NCBI RefSeq assembly: GCF_000826185.2
Contig: NZ_LN648875.1
Location: 1,174,356 to 1,238,355, forward strand
Length of the DNA: 64,000 nucleotides
Source: Microbacterium gorillae
GTDB lineage: Bacteria > Actinomycetota > Actinomycetes > Actinomycetales > Microbacteriaceae
Direction of reading: 5' to 3'
The position numbers and the translations under genes were made by a program. The notes under the pieces are model-generated. The model was given only the letters and a program-made list of their open reading frames with translations. It did not search any database and was not told where the DNA came from. This document shows positions 18,680 to 26,801 of this stretch, piece by piece (position 1 is the first letter of the stretch; every line of letters starts with the position of its first letter).

Positions 18680-19603
18680 TCAGCGGCGGGCGGCGGGCAG
18701 CCGCAGGCGCACACTGGTGCCGCGGCCGGGCTGGGAGCGCAGCGTGACCTCGCCGCCGTGGCGCTCGACCACCACGCGGACGAGGGACAGCCCGAGGCCG
18801 GAGCCCTCCACGCCGCGGGCATCGGTCGATCGCCACAGCTCGTCCCAGACGAAGGGCAGGTCCTCGGTACGGATGCCCCAGCCGGTGTCCGCCACATCCA
18901 GCACGACGTCGGCGCCGTCCTCGCTGCCGCGCACCTCGATCCGCGCGCCCTCCGAGGAGTACTTGACCGCATTCAGCACGATGTTGCGGACGACCACCGC
19001 GAGCAGGTCGGCGTCGCCCGACACGGGCGGCAGCGGCCATGGCACGGTGGGGAACGCGGTGCTGATCTGTCGCTGCGCGCCGCGGGCGGCGAGCTCCTCA
19101 CGGATCGCGCCGACCTCCTCCTCGACGAGGGCGCTGAGGTCGACCGGCACACTCTCGATCGTCCGCGTCTCCAGTTCGCTGAGACCACGCAATTGCCCGA
19201 CGAGCGTCGCGAGCCGGCTCGCCTGCGTGGCGGCGATGCGCACGTTCTGCACCGGCGCCGGGCCGTCCACCGCGAGCGCGGACCGAATCGCGGTGACGGG
19301 GTTCTTCAGCTCATGATCCAGTCGCGCGAGGAACCGGCGGTGGGAGGCTCGCGCCTCCCGCTCGGCGCCATCGCGAGCCTCGACGAGAGCCCGACCGCGG
19401 CGGGCGCGCGTCGCCGGCAGGGCGAGCAGCAGTACGCCCAGCAGCAGCGTGACGACGAGGCCGAGTCCGACCAGGACCGTCGCCAGTGGCACGCGAAGCT
19501 CGAAGACGCCCCCACCCCCGGCGACACCGACGATCGCCGCGACGACGCCGAGCAGCACGAGCGGGGCGAACACGACCAGCCAGCGCCACCAGGTGCGGGT
19601 CAT
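18680..19603 (-). CDS. Membrane sensor histidine kinase
   Basis: 307-aa kinase: two N-terminal transmembrane helices (about residues 8-28 and 38-62) with only a short loop between them, HisKA with H-box FLARLDHELKNPVTA, and HATPase_c with N-box NIVLNAVKYSS, DTGWGI and GSGLGLSLV. The very short external loop means it probably senses the membrane or a partner protein rather than a soluble ligand. Its start ATG overlaps the regulator's stop (ATGA), the last gene of the five-gene operon beginning at 22481. Confidence 0.92.
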   Translation of the reverse strand: MTRTWWRWLVVFAPLVLLGVVAAIVGVAGGGGVFELRVPLATVLVGLGLVVTLLLGVLLLALPATRARRGRALVEARDGAEREARASHRRFLARLDHELKNPVTAIRSALAVDGPAPVQNVRIAATQASRLATLVGQLRGLSELETRTIESVPVDLSALVEEEVGAIREELAARGAQRQISTAFPTVPWPLPPVSGDADLLAVVVRNIVLNAVKYSSEGARIEVRGSEDGADVVLDVADTGWGIRTEDLPFVWDELWRSTDARGVEGSGLGLSLVRVVVERHGGEVTLRSQPGRGTSVRLRLPAARR

Positions 19604-20319
19604 GCCGGGCTCACCCGTCCGACGAAGCGGTACCCCTCACCGGTGACGGTCTCGATGAACAGCGGGTCCTGCGGCTCATCCCGGAGCACCCGGCGCAGTT
19701 CGGCGATGCGGTGGTCCACGGCGCGCGTGGTGACGGCGAACTCGAAACCCCACAGCACGCTGAGCAGATGCTCGCGCGTGTGCACCTCGCCGGGGTGCAT
19801 CATCAGATACTCCAGCAGGCCGAACGCCTTCGGGGTGAGGTCGACGACGCTCCCGCCGAGCACCGCACGTCGTCCGGTGCGGTCCAATCGGAGGTCGCCG
19901 CTGATCAGGCCGGACGAGGCGGTGAGAGGCCGCCCGCCACCCGCGGTCCGGCGCAGCACGGCTCGGATGCGGGCGACGAGCTCCGGCGGGTCGAACGGCT
20001 TGCCGAGGTAGTCGTCGGCGCCGTCCTCCAGGGCTGCCGTGCGCTCGAAGGACTCGTCGACCTTGGTCAGCATGATCACTGGCGTCCAGGACTCCGCTTC
20101 CCGCAGGCGACGCACCAGCTCCCGCCCGTCCATGCGGGGCATCAGGACGTCGGAGACGACGATGTCCGGAGCCACGGTGCCGTAGCGCGCGAGCGCGTCA
20201 AGACCGTCTCCGGCGACGTGCACCTCGAATCCGCTGCGCTCCAGGAACGGGGCGAGGGTGGCGGTGATGGCCTCCTCGTCGTCCACGAGAAGCACGCGAG
20301 GCCGAGGTGTGTCGGTCAT
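19600..20319 (-). CDS. OmpR-family response regulator
   Basis: 239-aa regulator. Receiver domain (about 5-118) with DDEE, phospho-Asp in DIVVSDVLMP and KPFDPPEL; winged-helix domain (about 135-235) ending TVTGEGYRFVG. ATG 20319 overlaps the stop of the DUF4190 gene (ATGA), which favours it over an in-frame start at 20340. Likely partner of the kinase at 18680 and a candidate to bind the repeated CTGTCGCAG sites at 22525-22555. Confidence 0.92.
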   Translation of the reverse strand: MTDTPRPRVLLVDDEEAITATLAPFLERSGFEVHVAGDGLDALARYGTVAPDIVVSDVLMPRMDGRELVRRLREAESWTPVIMLTKVDESFERTAALEDGADDYLGKPFDPPELVARIRAVLRRTAGGGRPLTASSGLISGDLRLDRTGRRAVLGGSVVDLTPKAFGLLEYLMMHPGEVHTREHLLSVLWGFEFAVTTRAVDHRIAELRRVLRDEPQDPLFIETVTGEGYRFVGRVSPA

Positions 20320-20717
20320 GAGTACGTCGTCGTGCCCCACATCGCAACGCCACCGGCGAAGAGGAACATGAACAGGATGCCGAGCACCACGGACGCCAGA
20401 GAGATGTAGCCGATGATCACCCCGGCGAGAGCGAAGCCGCGTCCGTTCTCTCCGGTCGATTTGATCTGCGACAGGGCGACGTGACCGAGGATCACGCCCA
20501 GCAGGCTGAGGCCGAGCAGCGACAGGATCATCGAGGCGATCGCGAGCCCACTGGTCGGCCGCGCCGGCGGGTAGGCGTAGGGCTGTCCCGGCGCCTGGTA
20601 CGCGTACGGCTGGGGTGCGACCGGCTGTCCGTAGAAGGCCTGCGCCGGGGGTGCCGGCGGATACGGCTGCAGCGGAACCGTCGGTTGCGTCGTCTGGTGT
20701 GCGTATGGGTCGGTCAT
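20316..20717 (-). CDS. DUF4190-type membrane protein
   Basis: 133-aa protein: a Pro/Tyr/Gln-rich, probably cytoplasmic N-terminus (about 1-52, with repeated QPYAY and PPA units), then two hydrophobic segments around the typical DUF4190 motif (GVILGHVALSQIKSTGENGRG). The function of this actinobacterial family is unknown. Lies 13 bp after the DUF3060 gene and overlaps the response regulator by 4 bp. Confidence 0.82.
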   Translation of the reverse strand: MTDPYAHQTTQPTVPLQPYPPAPPAQAFYGQPVAPQPYAYQAPGQPYAYPPARPTSGLAIASMILSLLGLSLLGVILGHVALSQIKSTGENGRGFALAGVIIGYISLASVVLGILFMFLFAGGVAMWGTTTYS

Positions 20718-20730
20718 GATCTCTCCCGGT

Positions 20731-21267
20731 TCAGTGGGCGGGTCCGGCGATGTTCGCGGTGCCGTCGTCGATGACCTCCGGTGCTCCGGAGAACCATTCG
20801 ACGGTGGCGCCGACGGCTCGCTCGGTGAGCCGTACGGTTTCAGCGGTGTCCACGCTCACGATAACGCTCGGAGCGTTCACGACGACGGTCCCGATGTCAC
20901 CGGCGATGACGGTCGTGGACGTACCGCTCACGGTCAGGTCTTCGCAGGACCCTTCGAGTCGAATCGTCGCGCCTACGGTGTCGATGTCGAGGGTGCCGCC
21001 GGGACACGTCACCACGGTGGGATCGGTCACGGCGTCGCGAACGGTGGATGTCTTCGTGGCCGGGCTGTCGCCGGCGGGAGCGTTCGTCGACGGGTTCACC
21101 GGCGGCGCGTCCGGTTCGGCGACCGGAGACTTCGGCTCGGACGCGGGAGTCGAGTCGGCCCGCGGCGAAGCCGGTCCGCCGTTCGGGACGAAGACGACGG
21201 AGCACCCGGAGAGGGCAAGGGCGACCAGCAGGGCACCGGCGGCGAGAAGGTTTCGACGGATCATCAT
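20731..21267 (-). CDS. DUF3060-domain lipoprotein
   Basis: 178-aa exported protein: signal peptide with lipobox LSGC (near residue 22), a Pro/Ala/Ser-rich linker (about 25-75), then a DUF3060 domain (about 85-175) recognisable by the repeating short beta-strand pattern (GATIRLEGSCEDLTVSG, NAPSVIVSVDTAETV). Probably a beta-solenoid on the cell surface. Starts 5 bp after the OmpA-domain gene, so co-transcribed with it. Confidence 0.85.
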   Translation of the reverse strand: MMIRRNLLAAGALLVALALSGCSVVFVPNGGPASPRADSTPASEPKSPVAEPDAPPVNPSTNAPAGDSPATKTSTVRDAVTDPTVVTCPGGTLDIDTVGATIRLEGSCEDLTVSGTSTTVIAGDIGTVVVNAPSVIVSVDTAETVRLTERAVGATVEWFSGAPEVIDDGTANIAGPAH

Positions 21268-21272
21268 GAGCG

Positions 21273-22481
21273 TCAGAACGCCGGGATGAAGATCTCGACG
21301 CGACGGTTCAACTGCCGTCCGGCGGGGTTGTCGTGGCCGTCGACCTCGTTCGCCGCGACCGGCGCCGACTCGCCGTAGCCCTCGACGGTCAGGGTGCCGG
21401 TGACACCGCGGGACACGAGCGCGTCGACGACGGACTGCGCGCGCCGCTCGGAGAGATCCTGGTTGTACGCGTCGTCACCGATGGCGTCAGTGTGGCCGCC
21501 GATCTCCGCGGCCGGGACGTTCAGCTCCTTCAGCGCCGCGGCGAGCTCGTCGAGGGTCGCGGACGCGTCCGGGCGGATGTCGGACTTGTCGAAGTCGAAC
21601 AGCACACCGTCCTGCAGGGTGATCGTCGTGCCGCAGGACGTGATCGGTGCGATCACACCCATCGGCGGAAAGGTTCCGATCGGCGCTTCCGGGGCGATCG
21701 GGTCGGCCGCGATGTCCGTGCCGTTCACTCGGGCCGTGCCGTCGCCGTAGTTGTGGATGTCCAGGTCGGCGGTGACATAGCTGCCGGACCCGTCACCGTA
21801 GTTGTGGATCTCGACGGTGCTGTCGATGTACTCGGCCGAACCGTCACCGTAGTTCCACTGCTCGACTCCGGACGCCTTGTACGAGCCGGATCCGTCGCCG
21901 TAGACCCAGGTCTCCCCGGTCGGCGTCGTGGCCGACCCGGACCCGTCGCCGTAGTTCTGGATCGTGAGCTGGTCGGACTCGTAGGAGCCGGAACCGTCAC
22001 CGTAGACCGTGGAGGTCACCCCGTTCGCGGTGAAGGTGCCGGAACCGTCGCCGTAGTTCTGCGTGGAGCCGTCGGGGCCGGTGTAGTTGCCGGACCCGTC
22101 GCCGTACAGCAGTGCCGTGCCGCGGCCGGCGGCACGCTCGGTCATGTCGCCACACGCCGCGGGTCGGATGTCCAACCCGGGCCGGGGGGTGAGGTCGGCG
22201 GTGAGGTCGATCGCGAAGCCCGCGAGCGACGCGTCCAGCAGAGAGATGTCCGGCAGCGTAAACAGCGGCACCGGCGGGAACTGTCCGGGTGCATAGCCGG
22301 CGACGGTCGCCACGTCCGGGTCTGCGTCGGCGTTCTCGGCAGGTGCCGCGGCGGGCTGTGCGGCGGCTGCCGTCGTCGCGGGTGCCGTCGCGGCGGGGCC
22401 ACCCGCACAGCCGGCGAGGACGCCGACGGAGGCGAGGGTCAGGGCGGTCGCGACGAGTGCGCGGTGCGTGATCTGGCTCAT
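21273..22481 (-). CDS. OmpA-domain lipoprotein with 17-residue YGDGSG repeats
   Basis: 402-aa exported protein, first gene of the operon. Lipobox VLAGC (Cys25); Ala/Pro-rich linker (about 26-70); region 71-124; seven exact 17-residue repeats plus a partial eighth (residues 125-252), each starting (N/V/L)YGDGS; C-terminal OmpA/MotB-type peptidoglycan-binding domain (about 278-402) with FDFDKSDIRPDA, GHTDAIGDDAYN and LNRRVEI. OmpA domains bind diaminopimelate or related peptidoglycan, so it may tether or sense the wall. A TAGCGT box seven bases before ATG 22481 suggests a leaderless mRNA. Confidence 0.88.
   Translation of the reverse strand: MSQITHRALVATALTLASVGVLAGCAGGPAATAPATTAAAAQPAAAPAENADADPDVATVAGYAPGQFPPVPLFTLPDISLLDASLAGFAIDLTADLTPRPGLDIRPAACGDMTERAAGRGTALLYGDGSGNYTGPDGSTQNYGDGSGTFTANGVTSTVYGDGSGSYESDQLTIQNYGDGSGSATTPTGETWVYGDGSGSYKASGVEQWNYGDGSAEYIDSTVEIHNYGDGSGSYVTADLDIHNYGDGTARVNGTDIAADPIAPEAPIGTFPPMGVIAPITSCGTTITLQDGVLFDFDKSDIRPDASATLDELAAALKELNVPAAEIGGHTDAIGDDAYNQDLSERRAQSVVDALVSRGVTGTLTVEGYGESAPVAANEVDGHDNPAGRQLNRRVEIFIPAF
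21726..22109 (-). repeat. 51-bp coding repeat, about 7.5 units
   Basis: The DNA behind residues 125-252 of the OmpA-domain lipoprotein repeats every 51 bp without a single length change; each unit encodes YGDGS or YGDGT followed by a variable half. Confidence 0.9.
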
Positions 22482-22524
22482 GACATCAACGCTAGGAACG
22501 CGGCGGCGCGCGCTGGTCGCACTG

Positions 22525-22555
22525 CTGTCGCAGTCCTGTCGCAGATCTGCGACAG
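22525..22555. promoter_or_regulatory. Three CTGTCGCAG half-sites incl. 20-bp palindrome
   Basis: CTGTCGCAG occurs at 22525-22533 and 22536-22544, and its complement at 22547-22555; the last two form the perfect palindrome CTGTCGCAGATCTGCGACAG. Spacing is 11 bp, one helical turn. It lies about 45-75 bp upstream of ATG 22481, just beyond the expected -35 position of the operon promoter. Confidence 0.7.
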
Positions 22556-22675
22556 CCCCGGCGCGAACGTCTCCCCCGTCATTCCGGCTCTCTCCCCACG
22601 GTCGAAATGTGGTCTCAGGCTAACCCGCCTCCGATGCTCAGGGGGAATTCACGTTTCGCGCCTAGGGTCGGCCGC

Positions 22676-23125
22676 GTGAAAAATCGATTGATCGTTCTGC
22701 CCTTCGCCACCGTCGCCCTGATCGCCGCCTTGGCCGGTTGCTCCGGCACCGGGTCCGGAGGCGCCGGCACTGCCTCCGCCACCGCCGACTCCGGATCCCA
22801 GAAGACCACGGTCGGCGGCGTCGTTCTCGTTCCCTCCGACGCCGCGGCATCCGAGAAGGCGGAGACGTGCGTTCCGACGTCCGACTTCGCGGACGTGAAG
22901 GAAGGCACCCCGGTAGAGATCACCAACGACGGCGGTGACAAGCTGGGCGAGGCGAAGCTCACTCCGCTGTCCGCCCAGGGCGACGACTGCGCCCTGTCGT
23001 TCTTCATCTCCGACCTCAAGCGTGGCGAGAAGGACTACAAGGTCACCGTCGGCGAGCGCGACGGCGGCTCTTTCGCCGAGAACGACCTCTTCGCCGCCGG
23101 TGAGCGTCGCATCACCCTGAAGTAG
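22676..23125 (+). CDS. Putative lipoprotein
   Basis: 149-aa exported protein. Signal peptide with lipobox LAGC (near residue 21), Gly/Ser/Thr-rich spacer, then a domain with two cysteines (AETCVPTSDF, DDCALSF) that may form a disulfide. GTG 22676 is chosen because TAGGGT lies seven bases upstream (leaderless). An earlier frame to 22607 would precede the promoter. A strong terminator follows. Family not recognised. Confidence 0.8.
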   Translation: MKNRLIVLPFATVALIAALAGCSGTGSGGAGTASATADSGSQKTTVGGVVLVPSDAAASEKAETCVPTSDFADVKEGTPVEITNDGGDKLGEAKLTPLSAQGDDCALSFFISDLKRGEKDYKVTVGERDGGSFAENDLFAAGERRITLK

Positions 23126-23144
23126 CGGACCCGATAGTGCGGAA

Positions 23145-23180
23145 TTCGCGCTCCGCCCGATGTTCCGAGCGGAGCGCGAA
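23145..23180 (+). terminator. Terminator after the lipoprotein gene
   Basis: A 12-bp perfect stem (TTCGCGCTCCGC at 23145-23156, complement at 23169-23180) with a 12-base loop, 20 bases after the stop at 23125. Confidence 0.75.
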
Positions 23181-23516
23181 TCCCTGAACCACTTCTCCGT
23201 CTATGTGCTGAGCGGACTGTGCGCCGGTCTGGCCGGGATGCTCACCGCGGCCTACTCGTCCTCGGGTGTGCCGAACGTCGGGGTCGGCCTGGAGCTCTCC
23301 GCGATCTCCGCCGTGGTGATCGGCGGCACGCTGCTGTCCGGCGGGCGCGGCAACCTCGTCGGAACGACCGCTGGTGTGCTGCTGCTCACCGTCATTCAGA
23401 ACCTCATCAACCAGGTCGGGTCGCTGACGAGCTCGGTGCAGGCGGTGGTCTCCGGTGCGTTCCTCGCGATCGTCGTGATCATCCAGACGGTCCTGTCCCG
23501 CACTCAGAGGTTGTAG
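23181..23516 (+). pseudogene. C-terminal fragment of a sugar ABC permease (RbsC type)
   Basis: About 110 residues match only the C-terminal third of ribose/xylose-type permeases (family about 320-350 aa): the SGLCAGLAGML segment, the loop-helix ELSAISAVVIGGTLLSGGRGN and a last hydrophobic segment. The only ATG (23160) lies in the loop of the preceding terminator, so there is no credible start or ribosome site. The similarity begins immediately after the hairpin, which marks the deletion or rearrangement breakpoint. No binding protein or ATPase gene is near. Confidence 0.8.
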
Positions 23517-23517
23517 C

Positions 23518-24279
23518 TCAGTCGCGTGTCCGTCCGCGCGTGCGAACGCCGGCGAGCACCCCGCCCCCGAGACCGAGCACCCCGAGGACGACGAGTCCGC
23601 GTGCGGTCATCCCCGTCGAACAGAACGCCACGAAGTGGTCCGTGCCGATGCTGCTGAAGAGGGCGTCATCGAGGGACGTTCCGGACAGGAACGACGAGGT
23701 CTCCCCGGTGAGGTCGGTGGACGCCGTGGGAATCGCGGGGGTCCGGCCCACCGTCACGGCGGCGATCGACGGACACGTGGTCGCCATGCCGTCGGGATGC
23801 CCGATGCGGATCGGCATGAGGAGCAGGGCGAGGGCGACGACGGCTACTGCGGCCGCTGACCAGGACAGCGCGAGATCGCGCCCCGACGGGACCGGGCGCG
23901 GCAACGCGAGTGCCGGCGGTGCCGTGGGTCCGGCACCCGACCCGCGGCGCCCGGCTCCGAGCGGATCGCGCCGCCACCGCACCGCGAGCGCCAGGGCGAT
24001 CAGGGCTGTGGCGATGGCCACCACCACTGCCACGCGGCGCGAGACGACCGCCGTGTTGCATGCCACGATGGTCGCGTCGTAGGCGTCCATCGCGTCGAAA
24101 TCCGGTCTCTCGGAGGATTCGAGGTACATGTAGATCGGCGTGACCAGCGGGCGGAAGTCCGCGACCGCACCGCAGGTCACCCAGGAAGACCAGCTCACAA
24201 GCGCGACCACGGGCGCGAAGAAGAGGATGAGCGCCACCACCCCGACGCCCACCGGAATCGCCCATCGCCGCGTCGACAC
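23518..24279 (-). CDS. Hypothetical multi-pass membrane protein
   Basis: 253-aa protein with about four hydrophobic segments (near residues 5-27, 80-100, 125-145 and the C-terminal region) and an extracytoplasmic-looking loop with cysteines (VACNTAVV, ATTCPSIAA, FCSTG). GTG 24279 has GGGGGAG six bases upstream; another GTG at 24294 has TACAAT exactly six bases before it and could be a leaderless start. Overlaps nothing and ends next to the permease fragment. No family recognised. Confidence 0.68.
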   Translation of the reverse strand: MSTRRWAIPVGVGVVALILFFAPVVALVSWSSWVTCGAVADFRPLVTPIYMYLESSERPDFDAMDAYDATIVACNTAVVSRRVAVVVAIATALIALALAVRWRRDPLGAGRRGSGAGPTAPPALALPRPVPSGRDLALSWSAAAVAVVALALLLMPIRIGHPDGMATTCPSIAAVTVGRTPAIPTASTDLTGETSSFLSGTSLDDALFSSIGTDHFVAFCSTGMTARGLVVLGVLGLGGGVLAGVRTRGRTRD

Positions 24280-24344
24280 AGCACTCTCCCCCACGGCGCG
24301 ATTGTAATCGGGGCTCGGGCGGTGTCCCTGCGCCCGGATTCGTG

Positions 24345-24758
24345 TCAGATCGCGCCAGGCGGCTGGATCCGCAGGACGGCGGCGAGCGTGGCGAGGTCAG
24401 CGCGAACGGCCGCCACATCGTCCTCGAACTCCGTGTCAGTCGCACCCGCCAGGCGGTTGACGGTGAAGATCACCTCGGCGCCGTCCGGATGCGGCACCAC
24501 GCGCATCGGGTTGTGGAAGACCGTCCCGTCCGCCGTGATGATCTCGTGGTCGAGCACGCCGTCCGTGTTGCGCGGTGCGAACCGGATCTCGATCGGGCCG
24601 AGCGGCGATTCCGCCATCCACCGTCCGCCGACCTCCGTCACGCCGGTGGCGAGCCCTGCGGCCCACTCCGGCAGGTGCGCCGGATCCACCGCGTACGCGT
24701 ACACATCCTCCGGCGCTGCGGCGATGACCACGCTCACATCCTGCGACTCAGCACCCAT
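24345..24758 (-). CDS. SRPBCC-fold (polyketide cyclase/START-like) protein
   Basis: 137-aa small protein with the SRPBCC pattern: VSVVIAAAPEDVYAYAVDP at the start, LPEWAAGL, and a C-terminal helix. Such proteins form a hydrophobic cavity for lipids or other small ligands; the ligand is unknown. GACAAT lies six bases before ATG 24758, so the mRNA may be leaderless. Confidence 0.8.
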   Translation of the reverse strand: MGAESQDVSVVIAAAPEDVYAYAVDPAHLPEWAAGLATGVTEVGGRWMAESPLGPIEIRFAPRNTDGVLDHEIITADGTVFHNPMRVVPHPDGAEVIFTVNRLAGATDTEFEDDVAAVRADLATLAAVLRIQPPGAI

Positions 24759-24818
24759 ACCGCCATTGTCTCGCCATGCGGGGTTCGAGAGCCCCCATCA
24801 CAACCTGGAGCACAGCGG

Positions 24819-25589
24819 TCAGGCTTGCAGAGTGGGCAGGATCATCACCTGGCGGAGATTCACGTTCGCCGGACGGGTGACGACGTAGTGAACGAGATCG
24901 GCGATGTCGACAGCCTTGATCGGCTCGATCGCGGCGAACATGCTCTGCAGCTCGCTCCGGAGTCGGTCATTGTCGAGATGCGTCCCCAACTCGGTATCAG
25001 TGAGACCGGGTTCGATGTTCGTGACCCGGACGCCGTCACGAGCGATCTCCGTGCGCTGCATTGCTGACAGCGCGGTCACAGCGGCTTTCGTGGCGGCATA
25101 GACGGCGTAATCGGGGAACACGACATGTGCGGCGATCGATGAGATGTTGATGATGTCCGCCGGTACGTCGTGTTTGTGGCCGAGCAAGTCGGGCAGAAAT
25201 GCGCGGGTTACGCGCAGAAGTCCCGTGAGGTTCGTTTCGATCATCGTTTCCCATTCGTCGGAGCGTCCGTCGGACAGAGGATTGGCCAGCATGACGCCGG
25301 CGGCGTTGACGAGCAGATCCACTTCTCCCAGCGCTTCGTGAATCGTCGCGACCGCTGCCTCGACGTCAGTCTCGGAGGTGATGTCCGTTGTGACCGGGAC
25401 GATGCGTCCTGGCCCATCGGAGAGTCCGGCGGCAAGCTGGTCAAGTTTCTCGGTGCGGCGCCCGAGCACCGCAACTGCGGCACCCTCGGCCACGAGACGC
25501 GCGGCGATTGCAGAACCCATCCCACCGCTTGCGCCAGTGATGACGGCCGTTCGATTGGAAAGGGGCATTGAGTTCGTGATTGATTCCAT
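24819..25589 (-). CDS. Short-chain dehydrogenase/reductase
   Basis: 256-aa SDR: cofactor motif TGASGGMGSA (near residue 17), NAAG strand, catalytic Ser, and YxxxK as YAATK. NAD(P)-dependent oxidoreductase; substrate unknown. ATG 25589 has GAGAGTGAG upstream, whereas the Met seven codons later has no ribosome site. Divergent from the HTH regulator at 25691 across about 100 bp, the usual arrangement for an MmyB-like regulator and its SDR target. Confidence 0.88.
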   Translation of the reverse strand: MESITNSMPLSNRTAVITGASGGMGSAIAARLVAEGAAVAVLGRRTEKLDQLAAGLSDGPGRIVPVTTDITSETDVEAAVATIHEALGEVDLLVNAAGVMLANPLSDGRSDEWETMIETNLTGLLRVTRAFLPDLLGHKHDVPADIINISSIAAHVVFPDYAVYAATKAAVTALSAMQRTEIARDGVRVTNIEPGLTDTELGTHLDNDRLRSELQSMFAAIEPIKAVDIADLVHYVVTRPANVNLRQVMILPTLQA

Positions 25590-25664
25590 GAACTCACTCT
25601 CGAAGTACAGCATCGCGGGCGGAAGGTATCGGGTGTACCTAGGTCTGACGGGACCACCCACACC

Positions 25665-25677
25665 GTGACGGCGTCAC
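25665..25677. promoter_or_regulatory. GTGAC-N3-GTCAC palindrome in a divergent promoter
   Basis: Perfect 5-bp inverted repeat 14 bases before the regulator start, with ACCTAGGT (8-bp palindrome, 25637-25644) nearby. Candidate operator for the divergent HTH/SDR pair. Confidence 0.45.
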
Positions 25678-25690
25678 AGATACTGGATGA

Positions 25691-26560
25691 ATGGCATCGG
25701 AAATCGGCGACTTCCTCCGCGCCAAACGCGAACGGCTGACCCCCGAGGATTGTGGCCTCCCGAACTTCGGCCAACGCCGCGTCCCAGGCCTGCGACGAGA
25801 AGAAGTCGCGCTCCTGTCCGGGGTGAGCCCGGACTACTACGTGCGGCTGGAGCAGGGGCGAGCTCGCCAGGCGTCCGACCAGATACTCGACGCCGTCGCG
25901 AGAACCCTGCGTCTGGACGCCGTCGAGACCGAGCACCTGCACCGGCTCGTCCACCCCGACCGCGTGCAGCCCAGCTCCCCGAACCGTTCGACCCGAGCCG
26001 GAATTCTCGCGCTCCTTGACGCGATGACCGATGTTCCAGCGTTCGTGCTCGGACCGTGCATGGACATCATTGCCGCAAACCTCCTCGGCGACGCGGTCCT
26101 GGCGATGCCCCAAGACCCGCATCGGAGGAATGCAGCGCGACAGGTATTCCTCGACCCCGACGCGCGGGCGTATTACCCCGACTGGGAGAACGTCGCCATC
26201 GAAACCGCTGCCCACCTCCGGCGAGTGGTCGGCCTGCGTCCAGACGACCTCCGGCTCCGCAGCCTCATCGGCGAATTGACGATCGACAGCAAAGACTTCG
26301 CTCGGCTATGGGCCCGACAAGAGGTCGTCACGAAGTCCCACGGCACCAAGATCGTCCATCATCCGAATGCGGGCCGACTTGAGTTCTCCTACGAAACGCT
26401 CACGCTGCCCGGCGAACCCGACCAGATGCTCGTGACCTACACGCCATCCAACGAGACCACCCGCGACGCGCTCACCGCGCTCGGATCCTGGAACGCCGAC
26501 GCCCCGACAGGACGACCGACGACCGCGACACCGCGAACCCCGGCGGCCCCTCAGGGCTGA
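25691..26560 (+). CDS. XRE-family regulator with MmyB-like ligand domain
   Basis: 289-aa regulator. N-terminal helix-turn-helix with the typical LRREEVALLSGVSPDYYVRLEQGR motif region (about residues 35-58), then a PAS-like MmyB ligand-binding domain (about 105-270). Probably controls the divergent SDR gene and itself. ATG 25691. Confidence 0.88.
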   Translation: MASEIGDFLRAKRERLTPEDCGLPNFGQRRVPGLRREEVALLSGVSPDYYVRLEQGRARQASDQILDAVARTLRLDAVETEHLHRLVHPDRVQPSSPNRSTRAGILALLDAMTDVPAFVLGPCMDIIAANLLGDAVLAMPQDPHRRNAARQVFLDPDARAYYPDWENVAIETAAHLRRVVGLRPDDLRLRSLIGELTIDSKDFARLWARQEVVTKSHGTKIVHHPNAGRLEFSYETLTLPGEPDQMLVTYTPSNETTRDALTALGSWNADAPTGRPTTATPRTPAAPQG

Positions 26561-26567
26561 CCTGAGG
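26549..26567 (+). terminator. Small hairpin over the regulator stop codon
   Basis: CCTCAG (26549-26554) pairs with CTGAGG (26562-26567) across the TGA; flanking GGCC and GGCC may extend the stem. Weak terminator candidate. Confidence 0.4.
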
Positions 26568-26801
26568 AGGCCTCGCATGCCCGCGGCCCGCCGGCGCGCG
26601 CAGAAGGGTCGGCCTGCGGTCGTGCGCCCCGGGCCTCGCATTGCCGCGCAGATTCACACCTCGCACCAGCTCAGCGATCCTCGCCAAGGATCAGATTATT
26701 TCGACATTCCCGTCAGACTCGGTCGGGCAGCCGCCGACGCGTGCCCGATCACTCAGCGATCTTCAGCGCAGCCGGTCAGCAAACGCCATGGCCGGCAACA
26801 G
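26568..26801. other. No gene seen between regulator and hrpB 3' end
   Basis: The interval has several overlapping open frames but none with coding-like composition, ribosome site or recognisable protein. It contains scattered CAGC-rich short repeats only. Confidence 0.5.

Noticed and set aside
23160..23180. ATG start for the permease fragment
   Set aside because: It lies in the loop of the preceding terminator and has no ribosome site.
23513..23525. tRNA-like D-arm sequence (GTAGCTCAGT)
   Set aside because: No matching acceptor stem, anticodon stem or T-loop follows; it lies on the end of the permease fragment.
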